Part shown: positions 12,423-24,250 of the stretch, piece by piece
How positions within the stretch are numbered: position 1 is the stretch's first letter
Layout of the letters: every line of letters starts with the position of its first letter
NCBI GenBank assembly: GCA_963682025.1
Contig: OY821519.1
Location: forward strand, 146,610,312 to 146,674,311
Direction of reading: 5' to 3'
Source of the DNA: Cordilura impudica
Taxonomy: Eukaryota; Arthropoda; Insecta; Diptera; Scathophagidae
DNA: 64,000 nucleotides
Position numbers and translations under genes: made by a program
Notes under the pieces: model-generated
What the model was told of the DNA's origin: nothing
Databases searched by the model: none
The model's input: the letters and a program-made list of their open reading frames with translations, nothing else

Positions 12423-13475
12423 AATTACAATCACTGGTCATTAGGAACATATCAAAATAAATAAACAAATAAGTTCTAAAAATTTAAATTTTTTTAACTC
12501 ACCAATCTTATTTAATTTGTTCATCTATGACCTCCTTAATAAAATAGATAATATAATTGGTTTCGCTGATGACATTATTATTTATCATTCCGATAACAAA
12601 ATTGAAAAAATTAACGATAACTTACAAAATCATTTTAACTTAGTAGAAACCTATGCAGCTGATTGGAAAATGAAAATTAATATTAATAAATGCGAAACTA
12701 TATTGTTTCGTTCCCCAGTAGGAAAATGTAATTATAATATTAAAAAAAATTGGAAAAATTTTGATATAAAATCTAATAGTCATATTGATATTCCAAATAA
12801 AGATGTGGTTAAATATCTTGGCATATTTCTAGATAAATTTTTTTACTTTAATAACCATATTAAATTACAGCTAATAAAAGCAAGAAATGCATTTTTCATG
12901 TACAAAAAACTATTTTTTCACGATATATTAATCACGAAGTTAAAGTCATGTTGTACAAATCTTTAATAAGGCCTATCTTAACATATGGTTGCGAAATTTG
13001 GTTCAATATTGCACCATCTTATATGGAGAAAATAAGAGTATTTGAAAGGAAATGCCTAAGAGCGTGTACATCACTGTATAAAGACCCTAATAGTGATTTT
13101 AAGAAATATATATCAAATAAAATATTGTACAAGACAATGCAGATAAGTAGAATCGATAATTTTATGATTCATTTGATCAGAAATCACACCATTAAAAGCT
13201 GTGAATGCAAAGTTAATAATTTAATTAAGGCTCCATATTATGAAAGTGAAGAATATATTTTTAATACATTAGAAAATGGTTATAGGAAAGGTTACATCCA
13301 GAACGAACTTGGCATTCCTATAATTTTTCACATTTATAGGCGAGCCAATATTAAAGCAATTCATTCTAATAAACTAACTATTGAAAATCGTAGATTTGAT
13401 ACTAGCGTTTACCTAAATGATAAAAATATGATACCGAACATAAATATTAAAAAATATTGGTGGCTCAATGAATAG
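12423..13475 (+). pseudogene. LINE ORF2: second half of reverse transcriptase and C-terminus
   Basis: Past the Penelope insert the RT continues with SPILFNLFIYDLLNKIDN and GFADDIIIY (motif C, FADD), then WKMKININKCETILFR and VVKYLGIFLDKFFYFNNHI. A frameshift near 12955 leads to LYKSLIRPILTYGCEIW (thumb region) and an open C-terminal tail of about 140 residues ending at 13475. Together with 9104-10151 it forms one RT; the missing motif B lies at the insertion point. Confidence 0.85.
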
Positions 13476-13780
13476 CTTCCACTTCTTTTTTTTATCCTTT
13501 GACAATAGCTTTTATCTTTTTTAAATATAAAAGTAATCATTTTTGGTATTTTTTTCCTTACATTAATTAATCTATATAAAAATTTCACACAAATACTATA
13601 TACATATTTAAATTGTGTTATTGATTTTCAAAAAACAAAGTGTTAATTTAATTAATATTTAGTATACTAAAGAGCTCGAATATGGGACTGTGTACAATAA
13701 TTTATATTCCTACTATTTGTTTATTTATAGTTTAAGATTATGAATTTGCATTAAATAAACGTTTAAAAAAAAATATAAAA

Positions 13781-13925
13781 ATTTTTCCATGGCGACTACA
13801 CACGTGTGCGCCTGTACGTTGTCATGTTGGAAGAACATTTCTTTCTTCATCAAATGCGGTCGTTTCTGTTTCAAATCAATTTCAGATCTTTCCAAAAGCC
13901 GTGAATAGTATTCAATATTATTCAA
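13781..13925 (-). pseudogene. mariner transposase, middle part (other half of the split copy)
   Basis: The minus strand reads EYYSRLLERSEIDLKQKRPH, LMKKEMFFQHDNVQAHTC and VVAMEK. HDN contains the second catalytic Asp of mariner. The frame ends at AMEK exactly where the 7078-7363 fragment begins, so the two are one copy opened by the LINE. Its upstream part is cut off by the second LINE at about 13930. Confidence 0.8.
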
Positions 13926-13929
13926 TAGA

Positions 13930-15995
13930 TTTTGTATTTGTATTTGTATTTATTTATTAAATTTGATTTTCCATTACAACAAGACACAGTATCCTATATA
14001 TTACAGTAATGGAATCAGATAGGTTATTCATTATATTTAACATCAGTAACTCTTAAAATATTATAAATTACAATTTAAAAACATTAAAAAAATCAAATAA
14101 AACCAATTAAAGTATTGCTATAGTAATTTTCTAAACCCTATTTCGTTGCTTGTATTTTGCATACCATTAGGAAGTTGGTCCCAGCGACGTAGTTAGAACA
14201 AAAAATTTACATTCAGAGACATGGTCCCGGTATTTAAATTGAATTATTCAATTTCCTCTGGAAGATCTTGTGAACCTTAATCGTTTAAAAAGATATTTTG
14301 GAGCCTTTCTTATAATAATTTTATGTAGAAATATAATGTTTTTGAATTTAATATAGTTGTCAAAAGACATGTGTAAGACATGACACGAGTATTTGGATAC
14401 ATGATCAAATTTTCTTAATCCGAAGAGATAGTGAATAATATTGATGAAAGTTACATTTAGTTTCCTGTTATCCCTAGAGCGGCAACCTGTGAAAACCTCA
14501 AATGAATATAGTAATATAGATAACAGATATGTTTTAGCAATTAGCAATCTTAAGTAGTAAAGTGCTGTGTTAACTATAAGCTTTTTAACATACTGTAAAT
14601 TCTGCCACAGGATTGATTAATATGATCTGACCAAGTCAGAGTTCTATTAAACACAACAACAAGATTTTTTTTACAGAGTGCACGATGTCAAGAAGACATT
14701 TATCTCATTCTCCAAATTAATCACTTTCTTCTTTATTATAATACACTTAGATTATTTGGATTAAGTCGTAGACCATTTGCCGTTGCCCAATTTAGAATTT
14801 GATATCATATTTTAGTTCTTGAGTTTTGGAATTAATTGAATCTTTGGTACTACTTAAATATAGCTGAATGTCATCAGCGTACATCTGAATCTTAGAGAAT
14901 TTAATTTATTGTGGAAGATCATTGGCATATGTATATCGAATAAAGTAGTGGTCCAAGGATTGAGCCCTGTGGTAACCCTCTTATAACTTGCAGGGAATTC
15001 GAGATGGAGCTACCATTAGCAACAGATTGGGATCTGTTTGTGAGATATGACGACATGACTCTACCTGCTAGTGCTGAAAAGTTAAAAAAATTCTTCAGTT
15101 TGAGGCATAAAATTGAGTGATGCACCGTGTCAAATGCCTTTAAGTGGTCCAATAGAACCAAAAAAGATATTTTTCCTTCATTCATGTTGCTTCTTATCTC
15201 CTCAACTACATCAGATAAAGCTGTTATACAGCTATGTTGGGGTCTGAAATCGGATTGACGCTCTGTAAGTTTTTGTCGTTTAAATACTTAAAGATTTGTC
15301 TGTGTAAAAGATGTTCGAAAACTTTTGAGAGATATGGAAGAATTGCAAGAATTGTATTCGTTACCCGTTTCTGGTACTGGTATAATTTTGGCATGTTTCC
15401 ACTCCATTGGAAAAATGCTAGTAGTGATTATGGAGTTAAGCAAGTACATTATGAAACGGACAATCCATGTTAAATTCATTTTTATAAATCTGGGGTGTAT
15501 ATTATCAAGGCCCACTTTATTCGATTTAATTGCATTGAAACTTTCAACTACCTCTGTTAGTGTTACATGAACAATCATCATAGAATTCGTTATTTACGAT
15601 TGGTAGACGAATATTTAAAAAAGCTTAATTTAGCTCATTAATGTCAACATTCATTGATTGATTAATTTTCTTATTTATTTCAATTTCGCGTATTTGTTTC
15701 CAGTTTTTTTTATTTCCAATAGCTGTATTAAATTTGTTAAAATAATAGGAAGCCTTATCGTGCCATATTATGGAAAAAAAACACTTTCCTATATTCGTCG
15801 TGATGTTCTGATATCCTGTAACGTCTCCACTTCTGATATAGATTATCTCGGTATTATATTAGCCTCTTGGTTTCCATTGTAAACCAAGGTCTATCTCTAT
15901 TTTTAATAGTTTTCGTTTTGTTGAGGACATGTTTGTTGTAAATTCCTAAAATATTACCATTAAGAAATGACAGTTGTTCTCCAACAATTTCTGGG
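13930..15995 (-). pseudogene. Second non-LTR retrotransposon, 5'-truncated, minus strand
   Basis: On the minus strand from about 15990 there is ORF2 linker sequence (NRDRPWFTMETKRL, WRRYRISEHHDEYRKV). Then come reverse transcriptase blocks: LDNIHPRFIKMNLTW, FPMEWKHAKIIPVP, SFLVLLDHLKAFDTVHHSIL (motif A), RGLPQGSILGPLLYSIYI (motif B, 14930-14990), and further down LLSILLYSFEVFTGC and KAPKYLFKRLRF. Motif C falls in a degraded stretch. The 3' end is a short repeat tail (ATACAA units, 13930-13965). It has many frameshifts, and clade assignment is open. Confidence 0.82.
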
Positions 15996-16289
15996 ATAAC
16001 GATCACCATTGGGCGACCTGAACATTAGGCGACCGCAACAAAATTTAGTAAACCACTTTCGCAAAAAATAGTTTTTTATTAGCACTGGAAATTCATTCCT
16101 TCCAAACACTAACTAAATGACACAGCTTGCTCAAAGTCGCCGTGGTAGTTGACAGGAGCAGTGTTGATATTTAATTAACTAAGAGATAAGTTCAATAAGT
16201 CTCGGTGTTGTCAATTGTATTACAAACGATTCATTCAATAAAACAAAAATTCATTTAAAAAGCTATATTTAAATTTATCTCAATTAACT
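15996..16289. other. Unassigned sequence between the second LINE and a pogo-like end
   Basis: No coding block recognised. It may contain old DNA transposon internal sequence belonging to the terminal repeat at 16290-16351. Confidence 0.35.
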
Positions 16290-16351
16290 GGGATAATCGA
16301 TTATCCGGGATGCTTCCGGGCAGACCATTCCGGATAATGGAGGTTCGACTG
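16290..16351 (-). repeat. Single terminal repeat of a pogo/Tigger-like element
   Basis: The complement reads CAGTCGAACCTCCATTATCC from 16351, next to a TA, followed by two further TTATCC/GGATAA steps. CAGTCGAACC...TTATCC is the usual look of pogo/Tigger ends. The partner end was not found. Confidence 0.5.
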
Positions 16352-16614
16352 TATATCAATATACAATATATCGTATGTACATCAAATAGGTATATATGTA
16401 TGTATATGTCAAAAACATATTATTTTGAAAAGAGAAAGCAGACGGCAGTAATTAGATTAATTCGTTTTTCTGGTTTCAATAGTATAATAACCAGAAGTGA
16501 AACATTTTCTTTAAACGAATTAAAAGAGCTTAAAATAATACCGGGCAATGCCAGGCTTTAAGCTGGTATTCGATAAAATGAAAGAAAAAAATTAAATCAA
16601 CTATTTTTGGTAGG

Positions 16615-16660
16615 TACAAACTTATCGTACCCTGACCACAGAGTGGTGTTGGGTATACCA
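16615..16660. repeat. HINE-type 3' hairpin remnant
   Basis: GTACCCTGACCACAGAGTGG followed by TGTTGGGTATA resembles the 3' hairpin of HINE-A (TACCCTATACCACTATGTGG...GGGTATA). The rest of that element is not recognisable here. Confidence 0.4.
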
Positions 16661-16866
16661 ACTAAAACTGAATTCCAATGAAATGTCAAAGGTTATTAAA
16701 AAAGTTTGATCGATATATAAAGACTCGTACATACTAAGTATACACATATATATACAAATCAACAATTACATTTGCATACACACTTACTTTAAATGAAAAT
16801 TTTAAACACAGAAGGAGTGAAACACGTATCTCCACTCCATGATACTAATCAATATTGAGACACCAG

Positions 16867-16889
16867 GGGCCAGATTCCGCAAGCGTGAG
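16867..16889 (+). repeat. Left terminal inverted repeat of the Harbinger element
   Basis: Begins GGGCCAGATTCCGCAAGCGT; matches the complement of the right end. Confidence 0.92.
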
Positions 16890-17035
16890 TTTTAAAGTGT
16901 ACACAAAAATTCCTGTACACTGGCAATTTGCGATTCCGCAACCGCCAGAATGAGTTTTAAATGTCAAAAAAGTGTACAAAAATGGTTATTTTACTCACAA
17001 CGTTTTAGACAGTGAATAGTGAAGTTGTTTTTAAA

Positions 17036-18051
17036 ATGAATTCCAAAAAAGCCAGTGAAGAGCAAAAAATGTTTTTAATAAATTACATGGAAGCAAATAT
17101 TGATTTTGGAAATGACAAGTAAGTATATATTTAATATTTTTATATAAATTACTATTCTTATAAAAATTTCACTAATATTTTGTTTGTTTGCAGATTTGAG
17201 TCAGTTGATGGGGCGCATACAAAAACAGAAAAATGGGATGAACTTGCGGTCAAACTAAATAGTTTAGGAGGAGCAAGTAAAGATGGGCGTAAATGGAGAA
17301 AATTTTGGATGGATCAAAAGTAAGTATTGATATTGTGTGAATTTGAAATTGTTTGTTAAGAATTTATGTTTTCGTAGAATTCACGTAAAGGAAAGAGCCG
17401 CACTCCACAAGGCGTCCTTTGAAAGGAGTGGCATCAATGGACCCAAAAAACTAAAGGAAATCAGCGAATACGAAAACAGGATTCTTCAATTAATGGTACC
17501 TGCAGTAGTTGCAGGTAATGATGAAGTTAATGAAATGTTTTTTGAAGCAGAAAATGTGGTACGTACATAAAAAGAAATTAACTTCCGGGTTTTTTATTAT
17601 TTAGTAACAATATATATTTTTAAATAATTATAGATGGCTTACGAAATGAATGAGGAATGGCTCATTGAAACTGAAGAACCTGTTACCACTACACCTACTA
17701 CTAATACTACTGCTAATACTACTACTAATAATAATAATATAATTACTACGTCTACTACTAATAAAAGTAATTATAGGAAGCGTAAATCGCACCCTTCTGG
17801 GAAAACTCCTAATGAGGACATAGAAAAGCAACTCATAGATATAGAAAAGGAAAAACTTGAATATAAGAAAAAAAACTTATATGCTTGATGAAAGTAAATT
17901 TGAAGAATCTAAAAAATTTAGACTTAAGTACTTAGAAATTAGAAAAAGCGAGTTAGAAATAAGAAACAGAGAGTTAGATATAAGAAACAGAGAGTTAGAT
18001 TTAAAGGAAAGAGAATTAGTTTTAAAAGAAAAAACTATAAATAATATGTAA
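17036..18051 (+). CDS. Harbinger Myb/SANT-like DNA-binding protein (spliced)
   Basis: In Harbinger elements this partner binds transposon ends and brings the nuclease to DNA in the nucleus. Four exons join in frame: 17036-17118, 17194-17319, 17378-17558 and from 17634, each with GT-AG borders. The protein starts MNSKKASEEQKMFLINYMEA and has Trp-rich helices (KTEKWDELAVKLNSLG, DGRKWRKFWMDQK), the spacing expected of a Myb/SANT or MADF-like domain. A Thr/Asn-rich linker and a basic stretch (NYRKRKSHPSGK) follow. Translation stops at 17888 (NLYA), but shifting one base at the run of eight A's (17869-17876) continues into a charged coiled coil with repeated ELEIRN/ELDIRN units to 18051. So the C-terminal tail is probably broken by a one-base slip, or the run slips in expression. 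Confidence 0.8.
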
Positions 18052-18108
18052 AATATTTTTTAATAAATGTATATAATTATAACGTTTTTGAAATACATTT
18101 TTATATTT

Positions 18109-19265
18109 TTAATTAAAATAATTATTTACAATATTTTGACGAACATGCCTTCCTTCAGTAAGAACATCATTACTTGCATTGGTAATTGCAGGAATATTTT
18201 CCTGAACTTCTTCTTCTTCTTCTTCTTCAATTATATCAGTTTCCACATTAGCCTTTCTTAATACATTGTGTAAAACGATGCAAGCATTAATAATCTTTCC
18301 TGCCTTAACAGGATCATAGCACAATATTCTTTCTTTTGAAAGACATCGAAACCTACTTTTTAAAATTCCAATGCATCGCTCCACAATACAGCGCGTCTTT
18401 TTATGAGCAATGTTGAATCTTTCTTCTGCATCATTAGCTGTTGAACTAATTGGAGTTATTATCCAAGGTTGTAAAGGGAATCCACTATCTCCTAAAATCC
18501 AATAATTTCGGTCTTCTCTAGAATATCTCTCTTCTAGATTACGTTTCAATGCTGAACGACGCCAAATATAAGCGTCATGAGATGTCCCTGGAAATTTTGC
18601 ATTTGCATAGCGAATAACATAGTCTGCATCGCACATAATTAACAAATTTATTGAATGACCACCTTTACGGCAATAATAAACATGTTCAATATCTTTACTT
18701 GGGCTAGAAATTTTAATATGCGTGCCATCAATCAATCCAATTATTCCAGGAAAAGCCGCAGTTTGATAAAATTTTTGCTTTATATTTGTTTGTTCAGTTG
18801 TTGAAGGAAGATACACATACTCAGTACACATTTCATTAATTATTTCTGTGACTTCATGTATACATCTAGATACTGACGTTTGTGACATACTATTCATGAA
18901 GTCTTGTCCAACTGATCTTTGAAAACTTCCTGAACCAAAGTATCGTAATGCACATAAAAATTTTAAATGAACTGGCAAACCCGAAACTCGCTGTGATAAC
19001 ATAAAAAAAGGTTTCATTTTTTCTAAAAAGTCCATGCAAAGATATTTTGGAAATCGGTATAGTTCCAAGAAACGTTCTTCACTTATTGCTTCAAAAGGAT
19101 TTTCAGTATCCCTTAATCTTCTCCGCAAAATAATCAAGTGTCTCCTATTATTTGATAAACAACATATAAATAATATAAACATATTATAAATTGGTAAGTA
19201 AATTATTACCTTCCGGTACGTCTTGATCGTCTTCTTAAAATTAATACATTTAAATAACTGCTCAT
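18109..19265 (-). CDS. Harbinger transposase (HARBI1-like DDE nuclease), open frame
   Basis: The nuclease cuts and joins transposon ends. A first exon, 19265-19210, reads MSSYLNVLILRRRSRRTG and splices (GTAATA donor at 19209; AATAG acceptor, exon from 19144) to the main exon ending at 18109. The total is 1,092 nt, 363 residues. The DDE acids sit in FPGIIGLIDGTHIKI, YWILGDSGFPLQPW and IVERCIGILKSRFRCL. A helix-turn-helix-like segment (VSRCIHEVTEIINEMC) and an acidic run (EEEEEEEVQE) near the C-terminus are visible. No stop or frameshift is seen. A start inside the large exon at 19182 is also possible but would lose the RRRSRRTG start shared with the splice. Length fits the family. Confidence 0.9.
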
Positions 19266-19488
19266 GATTTTATTTTAATATCTTTATACAATAATGAATA
19301 TTAACTCGTCAAACAAAATAAATTACAAATGTCAAAAACATTCATTTCAGTTGTCAAAATAGATTCAGCGCACAAAAATTTCTCATTCAGCACTTCAGTG
19401 TACATTTTGCTTGCGGAATCGCTATTAATGGAAAAGTGTACACTAGTGTGAGTAGTGAGTTTTTTTATTTGTGTACACTTCATATTTA

Positions 19489-19511
19489 TTCACGCTTGCG
19501 GAATCTGGCCC
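19489..19511 (-). repeat. Right terminal inverted repeat of the Harbinger element
   Basis: Complement begins GGGCCAGATTCCGCAAGCGT; followed by the duplicated CAG at 19512-19514. Confidence 0.92.
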
Positions 19512-19566
19512 CAGGCATGGCCAAACACGAATACAACAATGTGTTTTATCTTAAAGGGTAACAGGA

Positions 19567-20225
19567 AGAAAAAATACAGTCAGCCCAATTCTAAACAAAT
19601 ATTCCGCATGTAATTTCCCACTTCTCCCTTTTCCCCTATTATGAATAAAAATTCCTTCGAAAAAAAAAAAAAATTTCGAGGGGAAAAGTAATTATTCTCA
19701 ATGCACTTGAATTTGGTTTTTTCCCTCAAAAAAATTTCCCTTGCAAAACAGACAGGAGTTTACATAAAAATGAAAGAAGTATTTTGATAAAACAAAATTT
19801 AAATAAAAAAAAATAATATTTTATTGTTCTTGTAGGTTGAAGACCACAAATAAAGCCCAACATCAAATTTTGTTAGCTTTCATTAAAGCCAATTTGGGCA
19901 TTGATTGCGTTTTCTATAGAATCAGCCCGCAATTGACTTCCAGCAAACCTTTAGCTATTTCGTTGTTGTTATTCTACAACACCAATTTCCTCAACAAGTG
20001 CTCGCATCATAGCTATGCTATTCATTTTTTTATTTAATTTTTTTTTTAATAAATTTATTTTCGTTTGTACACAAAAAAAAAATATAAAATTGTCAATAGC
20101 AAAACAACTGGCTTCGAAATTCGATGATACCACTTATTCATTTTTTTCACGCGGAGGATTGGAGGATTTTTTCTCGAGAAAAGTAAAAAGCAAAAAAAAA
20201 AAACGGGACATTTTTGAACTTTTTT
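19567..20225. repeat. Interspersed repeat D (first copy)
   Basis: The stretch 20060-20185 (with CTGGCTTCGAAATTCGATGA, then CACGCGGAGGATTGGAGGA and TTTCTCGAGAAA) is clearly related to 30340-30480 (GTGGCTTCGAAATTCGATGA, CACGCGGAATTTACAATTGG, TTTCTCGAGAAA). The left part (19590-19770) is rich in TTTCCC and TTCGAGGGGAAA. It is presumably a non-autonomous element whose ends I cannot define. Confidence 0.5.
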
Positions 20226-20635
20226 AAAACTTATAAATATTTCATGTTGTAAATATAAATATGTACATATATCATATTTAAAAGTATACAGATAACATAC
20301 ACAACTTCTACTTATACTTCAACTTATAAGTATATTAAGTTGCAGTTGTTTTTTTGAATATGTTGTGTTGGGCAGGGTTGTCAACTCAGTGCTTTTAGCA
20401 CTGTTTTTAGTGCTTTTTAAAATTTTCAGCGCGACAGTGTTTTGTTTTTTTTTCAACATTAGTGACACCAAATCTTTAATTTCCCAAAAACAACAGCAAA
20501 AAATAGATATATTCAATAATATAAAATTTTTGCGTAAATATCTTAAGTTTCATTTTTGTTTTGGATGCAAGTATGCACAGTTTACAGAATGTACTAATCA
20601 TCTTACTATTATTCTTTTGTCGTTCCCTTAGCGAC

Positions 20636-20735
20636 ATGAACGTTTTGAAATCCAAAGTAAGAAATCGAATGTCGTTACGTCCAGTTAATGCTTTACTTCG
20701 CATTAAAAATGGATTGAAAACAGAACAAGAGTGTT
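20636..20735 (+). pseudogene. hAT transposase, C-terminal dimerisation fragment
   Basis: The plus strand reads MNVLKSKVRNRMSLRPVNAL then LRIKNGLKTEQE, the typical end of the hAT dimerisation region (xxxKxKxRNRMSxxxLxALLxIKxGL). The reading is cut at 20724 by the HINE-B insertion, whose first bases (AACAAG) happen to extend the frame. The rest of the transposase is missing. Confidence 0.7.
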
Positions 20736-23700
20736 AAATTCGGCTGTGCCGAATCTTTGATACCCTCCACCTCGGTTTGAGTATTGATAATAAATGTAAA
20801 CAAAATATTGGAAAAAGTAAACAAATTTGTTAAACTTAATACCAAATTATTTCAGCAAATTCATTGGGTTGGTTTTCGTCTTTTCTATTATTTCGGATTT
20901 ATTTCGGTGTTTGCTTTTTGGTCATCGTGGTTGCTGATCGGCATGCATTTAGGTTATATACCTATATGCATGCGTTTCCGGTTATATGACATAACTTCTC
21001 GTTTAATTTAGTTTTTGCTAATTAAATAGCTCGGCCTAACCTCCATTGCAAAGGTAATGGTTGTGTATTAAATCGTGCTTATTAGAGATGGCTGTATAGT
21101 TTTTTTTAACTGGCCAAATATTTCTTCATTGCGGCCATATAGGTCGGATGGAGTAACAAAATAATAACCAAAAAAGAGCTGTCTAAACTTTTTATTAAAA
21201 TATTGCCATATTTGGAAAACATAGAGAATAAATTTATAATAATAAATAATTAAATTAGGGATGCCAAACGCAAAAAACCAAATATCGCAAAAATTTTAAA
21301 TAAAATAATTTGTTATCTTTATTTTCTGAAGAACTTCAAATATTCATCCAAAAAAAAAATTGTGAAAATTTATATATAAATAACATTCTCATCAAATTGC
21401 GTTTATTTATGTAACAATTTTTATGCTCGCAATTCTTAAATATCATTTGAGGTTTTATAAAATTCATTGAATTTAAATTAATGTTTTCTGTAGTCCGATT
21501 CTGTAAATTTCAACGATCCGACAATCGCAAAATATATCGACAGCTATTGTTGTTTGCACTAAGGATTAAGTGATTCACTAAGTACATACATCTTAACGAC
21601 AGTCGACCAATCTATTTTTCTATTTATTTAAATTGTAAATGAGTAGCATCTCTGTCAAAATAAGCGAAAAACACAAAGAAGAATAGAAAAAAACAAATTA
21701 CTTCGTGTTTGACAGGATGATTTTATGTTTATGTTTAATATCTTTATTTTGTTTACTAATATTTCTGTTTATTTATTTGAAAAAGAAATAATGAATTGAA
21801 TATGCTATTTAATTTTTTTATTTATATAAAAAAGATTTTTAATAAGAGCAAAATATTTTCACTATTTTATGATTTTTATTTATGTATGACGACATTTAAA
21901 CTTAAAAATTTAAGTTTTTATCGATTGAATAAACAACACAAAAATGGTTGTCGTTTAGATAACAACAACAGCTGACTTTAACAATAGCGAATATCGTTTA
22001 AAAATTTTACTGACAATTTTGCTATTTCCTTTTTTTAACGATTCGACTATCGTTAAAAGAAGTTACTGAAAAGCTATTATGCCAATGCGAATATTTTTTT
22101 TAAATGTAAACATTGTTTAAATGTAAACATATTTGGTGTTTTTTTTTTGGAATTTCAATTTGTGTTTAACGAATAAAATTTATATATTAAAGATGCAATT
22201 AATGTCTTCTAAATTTAAAATTATTTCCGACGTTTTGATATGATTTTCTGAAATTCAATTAATATTTTCTAATATATAATTTGAAATTTTAATTCCAGTT
22301 TTTAGAATTGATATATTCTAAAATTTGAATGGAAAATTTAAAAAGTGCAATTTTGTATTTATGTGAATAATAATGCTTTAGTAATTATAAACAATTTTTA
22401 AAAATTAGATGTAATCGCAATCAGATATTTTGTAGGTAAAGCAGAATAATAATTATATATAACTATGTAGAACTGTTTTGAAAGCAAAAAACTCATTGAT
22501 GAATTCGGTAACTCTATTTTGTAAAGACAATTAAAAGTTAATATGCCAAACTTATGTTCATATTTGTAAAAGAATAATGAAAAAATGTATGAAATAAAAG
22601 ACCAGCCCGTGTATACCCTTAACATTGCTCTGTATGATATCTAGTTGAAAATATTAACATTCATGTTAAAATTGAAATAACTATTGCAAAGCTAATTAGA
22701 ACAAACAAAAATTGTGGCGCCATCTACTGTGGCATAGTCACGCTGAGTTAAATGAAGTGACACTCTGTTAATGCAAAAGAAATGTATTTTCCCCACAACA
22801 AAATATTGCAGAATTTTATGTAAATAAAATAATATACCGATTTATTTCTAACATGCAGTTGTTATGGATATACATTTATAATATATGTATATTATTTGTA
22901 TTATTTAATATGTTTATGTATGTATATGTAAATATTACACGCAAAAAATACAACATCAAACGTTATTTTTGTGTTTTTCTCTTTAAATAAATTTATACAT
23001 AAAATTTTTTTTTGCTAAATCTACATTGTTTATTTTTTATTAACAACTAGGTATTTTAGCATTATTTGCTTTAGATGTTGGTGAATTTTTACTCCCTTTA
23101 TATTAACTCGTAGTGTCTGCTTGTCGAAAAAATTTTGGATCGATTTTAACCAATTTCCCGTGACCCATTCGATCTGAAATTTTGCAGGCAGGCTCGTGGT
23201 AATGACAGAAATGATCTAACAAATTTTTTTAGTGATGCCAAAACAATGGAAACTTTAAAATTTTTCTTCCAGAGTTAATAAAAAACTGTACAATGGGTTA
23301 GTTTTTATTATATTATTACCACAACGACCACAAAAACAACAAGTCCAGCTATGACAACAATATAACATTTAGAATAACAACAAGAATACTATAGAAACAT
23401 CATATTTTTCATTTTTTTTTTTACTTTTTCAGAGATTTCCCTGGACCTGTTCCACCGATTTTAATGATTGAAATAGAAATCTTCCCATGAATTTGGTGAC
23501 TCATTTTCACTAGAAATGATCACTGTAGCTGCACTATTGAGGGCGTGATCGTGACAAGAACAACATAGAAAATTATATTTTTTCAAGACTTTTTTTAGTT
23601 CTTCATTCAAATCTCGGGCCCTAATCGACCGATTTGGACGATTTTAAATAGCATACTTTTCAGGATGTTAATGAATCATTTTTTATACCAACGAGCACCC

Positions 23701-23885
23701 TAGCTGCCCGATTGATGCCGTCATCGTGATTTCCACAGACGGACAGACGGACATCGCTATATCAACTCCGGTTGTTATAAGGATCACAAATATATATATT
23801 TTATGGGGTCCAAAAGTTTTTTTTTAATTACTACAAACGGAATAACAAACATATATACCCTCTGCACACTGGAGTGGAGGGTATA
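20724..23885 (+). mobile_element. HINE-B copy 1 (3.2 kb)
   Basis: Starts AACAAGAGTGTTAAATTCGG with the hairpin TTCGGCTGTGCCGAA and GATACCCTCCACC. It ends ATATACCCTCTGCACACTGG followed by AGTGGAGGGTATA, a 3' hairpin. A CAGACGGACAGACGGAC tract precedes the 3' end (23737-23753). The plan matches HINE-A, so I take it as a second, much longer Helentron-associated family. No helicase or Rep coding was found. Copy 2 (24481) serves as an alignment partner and shows that 21483-21595 is present here but absent there. Confidence 0.7.
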
Positions 23886-23925
23886 AAAAAGATCTGAAAT
23901 ACCTGATTAAGTAATTATTTTGACT

Positions 23926-24250
23926 ATCAAATTCCAGCCCTATTTTAAATAAAGACCCTAAAGGTATGCTTATCAATTATAGCCAATTCACAAATCAACA
24001 CAAAAAAAAAAAAACACATTAACAAATTTAATAAAGACACACATAGCATTATATAATTTTATTTTAGTAGCAACTTTAAATTCAATTTACTTAAAATAAA
24101 GGACAAAATTTTAAAATCTGTAAATCTGCAAAACGGCTAAAAAGAAATACCTTTCAAATAATATACGTTTGGTCAAAATCGGGATAAAACGGTAGAACAA
24201 AACATTGGTCACAAGAAATCTGATGTTTATAACACAACAGAATTTGAAAG
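23926..24250 (-). repeat. Interspersed repeat C, copy 1
   Basis: The minus strand matches 61850-62110 and 62440-62690: ATTTGAAAGGTATTTCTTTT, AAAGTTGCTACTAA, ATGCTATGTGTGT, AAATTTGTTAATGTG and GCATACCTTTAGGGTC occur in the same order. It is probably the end of a hAT-type element (see 61357-62185). Confidence 0.7.

Larger units (their letters stand above)
7364..13779 (+). mobile_element. Jockey-type non-LTR retrotransposon, 5'-truncated, interrupted by a Penelope-like element
   Basis: The element is flanked by a target duplication, AATTTTTTCCATGGC at 7349-7363 and AATTTTTCCATGGC at 13780-13793, and ends in an A-rich tail (13764-13779). It encodes, in order, the end of an ORF1 with zinc knuckles, an EEP endonuclease and a reverse transcriptase. 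Removing the Penelope-like insert (10152-12422) leaves about 4.1 kb. ORF1 begins well inside its normal length, so the 5' end is truncated. Several frameshifts show it is inactive. Confidence 0.88.
16867..19511. mobile_element. PIF/Harbinger DNA transposon, nearly intact (2,645 bp)
   Basis: Both ends carry the same inverted repeat, GGGCCAGATTCCGCAAGCGT at 16867 and its complement ending at 19511. The 3-bp direct duplication CAG lies at 16864-16866 and 19512-19514. The element holds two convergent genes, a Myb/SANT-like protein on the plus strand and a HARBI1-type nuclease on the minus strand, the standard two-gene layout of the superfamily. Subterminal regions repeat GTGTACA several times (16897-16975, 19397-19482). 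The near-perfect ends and an open transposase imply recent activity. Confidence 0.92.

Noticed and set aside
17628..17831. Minus-strand Ser-rich frame
   Set aside because: Antisense of the Thr/Asn-rich linker of the Myb-like gene.
22398..22625. Matching minus-strand frames at 22398 and 26579
   Set aside because: Same repeat (HINE-B) in two copies, no protein features.
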